The position numbers were made by a program, and so were the translations under genes. From contig CALLKK010000019.1 of NCBI GenBank assembly GCA_938008435.1, positions 1 to 10,689 on the forward strand: a stretch of 10,689 nt of DNA. Reading direction: 5' to 3'. Below, piece by piece: positions 5,584 to 10,689 of the stretch. Source of the DNA: an uncultured Steroidobacter sp. (lineage in GTDB: Bacteria; Pseudomonadota; Gammaproteobacteria; Steroidobacterales; Steroidobacteraceae). The notes under the pieces were generated by a model. That model was given only the letters and a program-made list of their open reading frames with translations, made no database searches and was not told where the DNA came from. Within the stretch, counting starts at the first letter, position 1. Every line of letters begins with the position of its first letter.

Positions 5584-7673
5584 GCCGCTCGCTGTCGTTG
5601 AGGCTGGCGTGCGCGGTGGCGTTCGCCTATGCGATCAACAGTTCGGTTGCATCTGCACAGGGCAACCCGGAACTCGTCGTGCAACTCGAAAGCGGCACAG
5701 AGTGGCGCGGGCGCGGCGATGTCGTGCGATTGATTCCGAGTCGCGCACTCGATCCGAACGAAGGTCGATTCGCTGTGCTCATCGGCTCGACGGATTTCAC
5801 GGATCTATTCGAGTGGCGCGAGGAAAGCCTCGTGTACCACCCGCGTGCGATGCCGTTGCCTGCGGGAGAAAACGAGTTGGTGGTTTTCGTCGTCACGCCG
5901 AACGGAGAATGGCGCGAGACGATGCGCACGCATCTGCGCGTGCTGACGGACCGCGGCTTTCGGCAGGCGAATTTCGCTCCGCAACTGGATGCCCAAGGCA
6001 CGAGCACGCTCGATCACGACTTCGAGCCGGATGGATCTGGTACGGCGCCGAACGACGATGCTTCGATGAATCTCGTCCTGCACGGCGCGCTCGTGAAGAA
6101 CGACTGGCGCTTCTCCGCGCGTATGCACACGCTAGGCGTGAGCAGCCAGCCGCGGGCTTTGCGCTATGGCGAGCGAGGTGACGACGCGCCGCGCATCGAT
6201 CTTGCGGATTACTCCCTGCGCATCGAGCGTCTCGACGATCAACGTGCCTATTTCGAACTCGGCCACGTGTCCCAAAGCCGGCATCGCCATCTCATGCCGG
6301 GCTTTTCGAGCCGCGGAGCGATTCTCGGTGCGCCGCTTGGTCAATGGGGAGCGGCGCGCTTGGCGGCGCTGAGCGGCACCGGCATCGTCGGCTGGGACAA
6401 CATCACAGGACTTGCGCGCAGCGATCATCGCATTCTGGCAGCGGGTTTGGGGTGGCAGCTCATCCCGACGCGTCCGGGAGCGCTCAGCATCGACGTGGAA
6501 TATGTGGACGGATCGCTGTTGCCGAGATCCGCCTTCAATGCAGGCATGATCGCGGATGCCGAGACCAGTCAGTCGTGGGGCGTTCGCGCTGCCGGTGCGA
6601 CCTCATCGGGACGATTGAGATTCGATGCGGGATTTGCGCGAAGCCGCTTCCACAATCCGTATGACCCGGCGCTCGCGTTCGGGCTCGATGTCGTTCCTGT
6701 CCGCGACGAAGAGCGAAACGCACGCTATCTGGACTTGTACATCGATCTAGTGCAGAACCGATTCGTGGGACGGCACGCGGCGAATCTGTCGCTTGCTCTT
6801 CGTCACGAGCGGGTGGATCCCCAGTATCGAACCGTCACCGCGCCGGTGCAGTCCGATATCGACCAGAACGTGATCGAAGTGTCGAGCTTCTTCGGTCCGT
6901 TGCAAGTTCAGATCGCGCACGCCCGTACCGAGGACAACCTGGACGACTTGCCCTCGGTGCTCACGACGAAGACCCGGCGCAGCAACGCCACGATGGGGCT
7001 GGCATTAAGCAGCCTCTTCGCCGAAGCGAATGCGTTTACGCGTTGGCTGCCCGTATTCAGCTACAACTTCGATCGCGTTCATCAGTTCGGAACCGGTGTG
7101 CCGGTCAATTCCGGGTTCAGCGAATCGCACGTCCCGGATCAGGTCAGCTTCAGACACGGGGCGAATCTGAGCTGGCAAGGCAATGCCTGGATGCTCGGTT
7201 ATCGCGTCGAGCTCAGCGAACAGGACAACCGCCAGCCCGGACGGCAGAACGCCGACTTCGAGCATGTGCTCCACGGGGTCAATTTCTCCGTGTCGCTGTT
7301 CCGAGGATTCGATGTGACCTTCGATGTGAGCCGCGAACGCAGCTACAGCGTCGAAGCGATGCGGTACGACCGCAATCGCAACTACGGCGTCGGACTCGCG
7401 TGGAACATCACGAAGGCATTGAGCTTCAACGGAACCGTGGCGTTGACCGAAAGCTACGACGAGCCGCGCACGAGCGAGAACGAGAGCACCAGTCTAGATC
7501 TCGGCTTGAGTTATCGACTGCATTGGTCGACGGCACAGGGTCGCGGAATCGGCGGTCAGTTCTTCGTGCGCTATACGGACTACGACCTGACCTGGCGCGA
7601 TCGTGTGTTCGGCTTCGACAACAGCAACCGCTCGCGCATCGTCATCGGCGGCATCAATTTCAGCATGCAATGA
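5580..7673 (+). CDS. Outer-membrane beta-barrel protein with N-terminal Ig-like domain
   Basis: The 697-residue product begins with a signal peptide (MSRSLSLRLACAVAFAYAIN, cleavage near VASA-QG, residue 26). Residues of about 30-130 look like a beta-sandwich (VVQLESGTEWRGRGDVVRLI, then GENELVVFVVTPNGEWRE). From about residue 150 to the end there are many amphipathic strands of alternating residues with aromatic belts and polar turns, such as WRFSARMHTLGVSS, LSIDVEYVDGSLLP, AANLSLALRHERVD and GGQFFVRYTDYDLTWRD. This is typical of a large outer-membrane barrel, perhaps 20 or more strands. The end, IVIGGINFSMQ, is strand-like but lacks the usual final Phe, as the last aromatic is four residues from the end. 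There is no TonB plug or TonB box that I can see. It is translationally coupled on both sides. It is probably the export or anchoring pore for its secreted neighbours (inference). Confidence 0.82.
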   Translation: MSRSLSLRLACAVAFAYAINSSVASAQGNPELVVQLESGTEWRGRGDVVRLIPSRALDPNEGRFAVLIGSTDFTDLFEWREESLVYHPRAMPLPAGENELVVFVVTPNGEWRETMRTHLRVLTDRGFRQANFAPQLDAQGTSTLDHDFEPDGSGTAPNDDASMNLVLHGALVKNDWRFSARMHTLGVSSQPRALRYGERGDDAPRIDLADYSLRIERLDDQRAYFELGHVSQSRHRHLMPGFSSRGAILGAPLGQWGAARLAALSGTGIVGWDNITGLARSDHRILAAGLGWQLIPTRPGALSIDVEYVDGSLLPRSAFNAGMIADAETSQSWGVRAAGATSSGRLRFDAGFARSRFHNPYDPALAFGLDVVPVRDEERNARYLDLYIDLVQNRFVGRHAANLSLALRHERVDPQYRTVTAPVQSDIDQNVIEVSSFFGPLQVQIAHARTEDNLDDLPSVLTTKTRRSNATMGLALSSLFAEANAFTRWLPVFSYNFDRVHQFGTGVPVNSGFSESHVPDQVSFRHGANLSWQGNAWMLGYRVELSEQDNRQPGRQNADFEHVLHGVNFSVSLFRGFDVTFDVSRERSYSVEAMRYDRNRNYGVGLAWNITKALSFNGTVALTESYDEPRTSENESTSLDLGLSYRLHWSTAQGRGIGGQFFVRYTDYDLTWRDRVFGFDNSNRSRIVIGGINFSMQ

Positions 7674-9019
7674 GACTCGTCATGCAAAGAAGTTTGTTGC
7701 GTATCCTCCGCACTCGGCGCGGGTTCTCGAGCAGGTGGTCGGGACGCTTTGTCCGCGCGGCTGCTGTGGTGACGTTTGCAACAGCGCTGTTCGGCGCTCA
7801 GAACGCCGCCGCGATCAGCCGCGACCCGAATGGAGTCAACGTCAATGCGCAAGGCGCAACGACCGTGTTCATCACATTCGGCGGGCTGCAACAGCAGACG
7901 CCGGTCGAGGCGATGTGGTGCGGCGAGCTGATTTCGGCAGCGCCGGATATCGGGTTCAAATGCGATCCTTCGACGATTTACGGGCGGCTGCCGATTCGTC
8001 TCGATCAGTCGCGGTTGAACGCCGATAGCACGACCTTCACGGACATCATGTCGATTCCGCCGTCGGTGGCGCGGCGTGCTTGGCAGGCCGCGGAGCGCGG
8101 CGAGCATTCGGCCTTTTACTATGTGCGCCGCTTCGTCTCGACGGTCGGCGGACCGGACGAATACGTGTTCGTCACTTGCCGGCTCGCCGGCGGAGGCGCC
8201 CGCGTGCCGCTCGCGTTGCTCGATGTGCGACTGTCGTTTGCAGTCGAGCGCGCAGCGCCGGCGTTGCAACGAGGCGAAGTCGCGCCGCCGGTGCAGGCGG
8301 AAATTCGCTACAACGGTTCGGGCAGGCTGAAAGGCCGATGGGAAATCGTTGCGCCGGGCGAGGATCCGCCGTCGTCGCGCGATCTGCTGACGGAAGCAAC
8401 GCTTCCGCCGGAGGAGCGGGCGCTACAACGACGTTACACGCAGCTCGAGCGCTTCAATGTCTTCTTACCGCCGACCGGAAAGCTCATCCTGCCGGGACCG
8501 GATCCAAAACGGCTGCCGACGGAGATCGAGGGACTCTATCACTTGTTGCTGCGCATCGAGGCGTCGGATGACAAGGAAGGCGATTCGAATCTCGCGTTGG
8601 CAGAGGCGGGCACCGGTATCGTGCACAGCGGTGCGGTCGCAGGCTTTCCGATTCCGCCGCTGCGCTACTACGTCGGCAATGCAGTCGATCCGGCCGTCAG
8701 CAGTCACTCACTGACATTGCTCGCTCCGGGAGCGGGTACGGCATGGCCGGCCGAGCGGCCTTTGACGTTCAGTTGGTCTCAAGCGCCGTCGGCAATGTTG
8801 TATCGGCTCGAAATCGCCGAAGGCGCGGCGATCAAGCATTCGGCGATCGTACAGCAGGGAGTCGGTGCGTATCTTGCGCCGAGTTGGCTCACGGCGAACG
8901 CATCCCGGCTTCGGTGGCGCGTGATTGCGCTCGGTCCCAATGGCGAGGTGATCCAGAGAACGGATTGGCGAACGCTCGACGTCAGCGTTGGTACGAGCTC
9001 ACAGAACGAGTCCGAATGA
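7670..9019 (+). CDS. Secreted protein of unrecognised family with C-terminal Ig/FN3-like domain
   Basis: The product has 449 residues from the ATG at 7670, which overlaps the preceding stop (ATGA); an in-frame ATG at 7682 would shorten it by four. Neither start has a clear ribosome site, so translational coupling is likely. The open frame extends far upstream inside the barrel gene, but that stretch is a shadow. The N-terminus is long and arginine-rich and includes TRRGFSS, which loosely recalls a twin-arginine motif. A hydrophobic core follows, with cleavage near AQNAAA (residue 48). Residues 60-190 form a beta-rich part with cysteines 84, 98 and 170. Residues 208-300 contain EIRYNGSGRLKGRWEIVAPG and RFNVFLPPTGKLILPGPDP. 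Residues of about 348-440 look like an Ig/FN3 repeat (RPLTFSWSQAPSAMLYRLEI, RLRWRVIALGPNGE). No catalytic motif is visible. It is probably periplasmic or surface-attached. Confidence 0.82.
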   Translation: MRLVMQRSLLRILRTRRGFSSRWSGRFVRAAAVVTFATALFGAQNAAAISRDPNGVNVNAQGATTVFITFGGLQQQTPVEAMWCGELISAAPDIGFKCDPSTIYGRLPIRLDQSRLNADSTTFTDIMSIPPSVARRAWQAAERGEHSAFYYVRRFVSTVGGPDEYVFVTCRLAGGGARVPLALLDVRLSFAVERAAPALQRGEVAPPVQAEIRYNGSGRLKGRWEIVAPGEDPPSSRDLLTEATLPPEERALQRRYTQLERFNVFLPPTGKLILPGPDPKRLPTEIEGLYHLLLRIEASDDKEGDSNLALAEAGTGIVHSGAVAGFPIPPLRYYVGNAVDPAVSSHSLTLLAPGAGTAWPAERPLTFSWSQAPSAMLYRLEIAEGAAIKHSAIVQQGVGAYLAPSWLTANASRLRWRVIALGPNGEVIQRTDWRTLDVSVGTSSQNESE

Positions 9020-9060
9020 TCTCGCTGCGTTCGATCACACAATGCCGAGGAAACCGATAA
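9016..9060 (+). CDS. Possible 14-residue coupling mini-ORF
   Basis: This tiny frame encodes MISLRSITQCRGNR. Its ATG overlaps the stop of the preceding gene (ATGA at 9016-9019), and its TAA overlaps the ATG of the next gene (TAATG at 9058-9062). It therefore fills the 40-bp gap exactly and would let terminating ribosomes reach the next start. It has no known homologue that I can recall. The double overlap could be chance, so treat it as a candidate for translational coupling and not as a proven peptide. Confidence 0.25.
   Translation: MISLRSITQCRGNR
9047..9053 (+). promoter_or_regulatory. Ribosome binding site deciding the start of the last operon gene
   Basis: GAGGAAA lies six bases before the ATG at 9060. 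The frame is also open from an ATG at 9042 and a TTG at 8988, but only the 9060 start has a strong site and places a signal peptide at the N-terminus. Confidence 0.75.
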
Positions 9061-10460
9061 TGCGCTCGAGTGAACCGTTGTCGCAATGGATCTGGTGTAC
9101 AGCGTTGGTCTTAGCATACGCCGATAGTGCTCTAGCCCAGGTCCCTGCCGGTTCCACGCGCGTGCCCGCAACCACTCAACCTCGTGCGAGCCTGCCGGTA
9201 CAGCTCGAGCCGAGAGTGACGAGCGCGGCTCCTGCGGCACCGAAAGTTCTGATTGGCGGACAAACCGTTTCGGTCCGGCTCAATGGATCGCAGCTCGGAC
9301 AGGTGGTTGGCGTCCAAGTCGCCGATCCGACGGGGAATCAGCAGCTTCATGTCGAGGCCAGCATCGTAGAGGGTTCGCGCTCCGACAACGCATTGCCGTT
9401 GATGCTGTTCGCGAAAAGGAATGCTCGGCCGGGCCGCTATCGGTTGCGGCTCATGCTCGCGCCGGATCCAAACGAGAGACAAATTCGCCCGCCTGGATCG
9501 GCGCCTCTTGGGACGGTGCTGCGCAGTCTGGAAGTTCCGGAAAGCGCTGTCGCGATCACCGTCGAGGCGATGGATACGAAGATCGTCTCGATCACACCGA
9601 GTCATCTTCCCTATTCGATCAAGGTTCAACCGCATCTCGCCGTCGTCGATGTGCCCGGCACCGAGCTGGTTTCGGTCACGAACGCGATGGGCACCGACGC
9701 GGATTATTGTCGCTTCAAGCCAGATCCATCGGTGCCGCCCTTGAATCCTTCGTTTCGCGGCGGCGTTTGGAACGCCACGTGGACGGGACCGCACAAGCTG
9801 GAAGTCGTCATGCAACCCGGCGAGTTCGAGCGCGACGGTCAATGCCGGATGCAGCTGACGATCAGAACGAAGAACAACCTGGGAGAAGAGTTCTATTCGC
9901 TCACGCAGAAATTCCTCGTGACACTGGCACAGCCGCCTGCGCCGACGCCGTTACCTGTGACCAGCACGTGGGAGCTTCGGACCTACTTGCACTTGCCGTC
10001 GGACTTCACGATCGGTCTCTGCTCGGGTAATTCCGTGGGATTCCACGGCTCGGTCCCGGTGGGCATCGTCAACGTCAACGGCAAGTTGGGTTTTCGTGCA
10101 CGCAGCGGCCCGATCGGAACGGAGTGCCATTGGCGCATCGCCACGTACCGTCTCCGGCCCGGTTGGACGCTGCATATGGACTTTCGTATTCGTCGCCTGG
10201 GCGACAAATGCAGAACGACCGACGGTTCGACGCCGCAATTCAATTTCTCGGCCTTACGGAGCGCCACCATTCTCAACGATGGCGAATACGTGCTCAGAAA
10301 GAACCTCAACGAGGATGGCGATGCCTTGAAACTCGTCGGTCTGCGCTGCGACGCGACGGCGTCCAATGACCATGAAATCCTGGTTGAGATGGTGTCGGCG
10401 CGAGTCATCAGCGAGACGCCGCCACCGATCAACTGTACGTGGCGGTGCGCGTTTCAGTGA
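9060..10460 (+). CDS. Secreted two-part protein with Cys-rich C-terminal half
   Basis: The 466-residue product starts with a signal peptide (MRSSEPLSQWIWCTALVLAY, cleavage near ADSALA-Q, residue 26). A Pro/Thr/Ala-rich stretch (27-60) precedes a beta-rich region (about 62-172) resembling an Ig/TIG-type domain: KVLIGGQTVSVRLNGSQLGQ, RPGRYRLRLMLAP. A second beta region (175-288) carries C217 and C262 and ends at a proline-rich hinge QPPAPTPLPV (291-300). The C-terminal part (302-466) has six cysteines (321, 356, 384, 430, 459, 463) and many aromatic residues, such as TECHWRIATYRLRPGW, suggesting a disulfide-stabilised beta fold, perhaps ligand-binding. No enzyme motif is visible. It is the last gene of the operon, and I know no named family for it. 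Like the first gene it pairs an Ig-like part with a Cys-rich part, so the two may act as partners at the surface (inference). Confidence 0.84.
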   Translation: MRSSEPLSQWIWCTALVLAYADSALAQVPAGSTRVPATTQPRASLPVQLEPRVTSAAPAAPKVLIGGQTVSVRLNGSQLGQVVGVQVADPTGNQQLHVEASIVEGSRSDNALPLMLFAKRNARPGRYRLRLMLAPDPNERQIRPPGSAPLGTVLRSLEVPESAVAITVEAMDTKIVSITPSHLPYSIKVQPHLAVVDVPGTELVSVTNAMGTDADYCRFKPDPSVPPLNPSFRGGVWNATWTGPHKLEVVMQPGEFERDGQCRMQLTIRTKNNLGEEFYSLTQKFLVTLAQPPAPTPLPVTSTWELRTYLHLPSDFTIGLCSGNSVGFHGSVPVGIVNVNGKLGFRARSGPIGTECHWRIATYRLRPGWTLHMDFRIRRLGDKCRTTDGSTPQFNFSALRSATILNDGEYVLRKNLNEDGDALKLVGLRCDATASNDHEILVEMVSARVISETPPPINCTWRCAFQ

Positions 10461-10471
10461 GCGAAGTGGAA

Positions 10472-10498
10472 GTCCGTCGGCGCTGATTGCGCTCGGAC
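10472..10498 (+). terminator. Imperfect hairpin after the operon
   Basis: GTCCG (10472-10476) pairs with CGGAC (10494-10498), and GCGC (10480-10483) pairs with GCGC (10489-10492) around a TGATT loop. The two stems are separated by a 3/1 internal loop. It begins 11 bases after the stop codon, the right place for an operon terminator, but no T-run follows. Confidence 0.3.
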
Positions 10499-10553
10499 CG
10501 ATAGGCAGCGTGGTCTGACGAGGGCGACATCAGCGCCTGCTACGATGCCGCAA

Positions 10554-10562
10554 GGGGGGGGG
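10554..10562 (+). repeat. Run of nine G residues
   Basis: An uninterrupted G9 tract lies between the operon and the IS-like end. It is outside any supported gene, so a length change would not shift a frame. Such runs are prone to slippage and to sequencing error. Confidence 0.9.
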
Positions 10563-10612
10563 TGGCAGGGAACGAAGGACGGGGAATATGCGCGAGCGGC
10601 CCGATGCGCTCG

Positions 10613-10689
10613 TGTCAACGCCGATTGAATTTTGACCCACCTTGGACCGGAAACGCCGAAGTAAAATTGACCCACCCTGGGGCCTGTTA
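10613..10689 (+). mobile_element. Probable left end of an IS21-family element, cut by the window
   Basis: The stretch starts with TGTCAACG (10613) and carries two imperfect copies of a 29-bp unit, at 10617-10645 and 10652-10680, spaced 35 bp. Both begin AACGCCGA and end with TTGACCCACC followed by TTGG or CTGG. IS21-family elements typically begin with TGT and carry several long transposase-binding repeats inside each end, and TTGACCC words are familiar from such ends. No istA or istB coding sequence is in the window; if the element is complete it continues to the right. A lone leftover end is the alternative. Confidence 0.45.

Noticed and set aside
7043..7669. Long in-frame extension upstream of the fourth operon gene
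   Set aside because: It lies wholly inside the beta-barrel gene in another frame, is rich in Arg/Gln like other shadow frames, and would bury the signal peptide in the middle of the protein.
7712..7732. Twin-arginine export signal in the fourth operon protein (TRRGFSS)
   Set aside because: The motif is loose, and the hydrophobic core begins about eleven residues later, farther than usual. Sec export is as likely.
3905..8947. An 18-bp identical word at 3905-3922 and 8930-8947
   Set aside because: Both copies encode LGPNGE in turn-like segments with the preferred codons. One match of this kind within coding sequence is better explained by codon bias than by a mobile repeat.

Overview
The window comes from a high-GC proteobacterium. 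The G/C-rich codon use, the genome-encoded tRNA CCA end, the Sec-type signal peptides and an outer-membrane beta-barrel all point to a Gram-negative cell. A gammaproteobacterium of the Xanthomonadales/Nevskiales/Steroidobacteraceae type is my best guess, but that is inference and not shown by a marker gene.

Left part (1-1008): no convincing protein gene. Positions 127-539 hold nine copies of an 11-bp word, GTGGGTGTCCA or its complement: three in one orientation, then six in the other. A complete tRNA-Arg(CCT) gene follows at 698-773, with a plausible promoter just upstream. Between the tRNA and the first protein gene are two overlapping, mutually exclusive inverted repeats (863-903).

Regulator (1009-3402): a membrane-spanning ToxR/CadC-like protein with an N-terminal OmpR/PhoB-type winged helix, one transmembrane helix, a TolB-N/FlgO-like domain and a long TPR region. 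In the 217-bp gap after it lie four copies of CCTCA spaced exactly 11 bp apart (3503-3546). This is the geometry that PhoB/OmpR-type winged helices bind, so the array is a candidate operator for the regulator on the operon that follows.

Operon (3620-10460): five genes on the same strand, joined by a 17-bp gap, two 4-bp ATGA overlaps, and a 40-bp gap bridged by a 14-codon mini-ORF. Each product begins with a secretion signal and none has an obvious cytoplasmic enzyme domain. In order they are: (1) a protein with three Cys-framed repeats, a Pro/Ser/Thr linker and a TIG-like Ig domain; (2) a carboxypeptidase-regulatory-like beta domain joined to a 12-cysteine module with an HDECC motif; (3) an N-terminal Ig-like domain joined to a large outer-membrane beta-barrel; (4) a secreted protein with a C-terminal Ig/FN3-like domain; (5) a two-part secreted protein with a Cys-rich C-terminal half. 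Together with the regulator they look like an undescribed, signal-controlled cell-surface or secretion system. Its biochemical job cannot be read from the sequence.

Right edge (10461-10689): a weak hairpin after the operon, a run of nine Gs, and what looks like the left end of an IS21-type insertion sequence starting with TGT at about 10613, carrying two copies of a 35-bp-period repeat and running out of the window.
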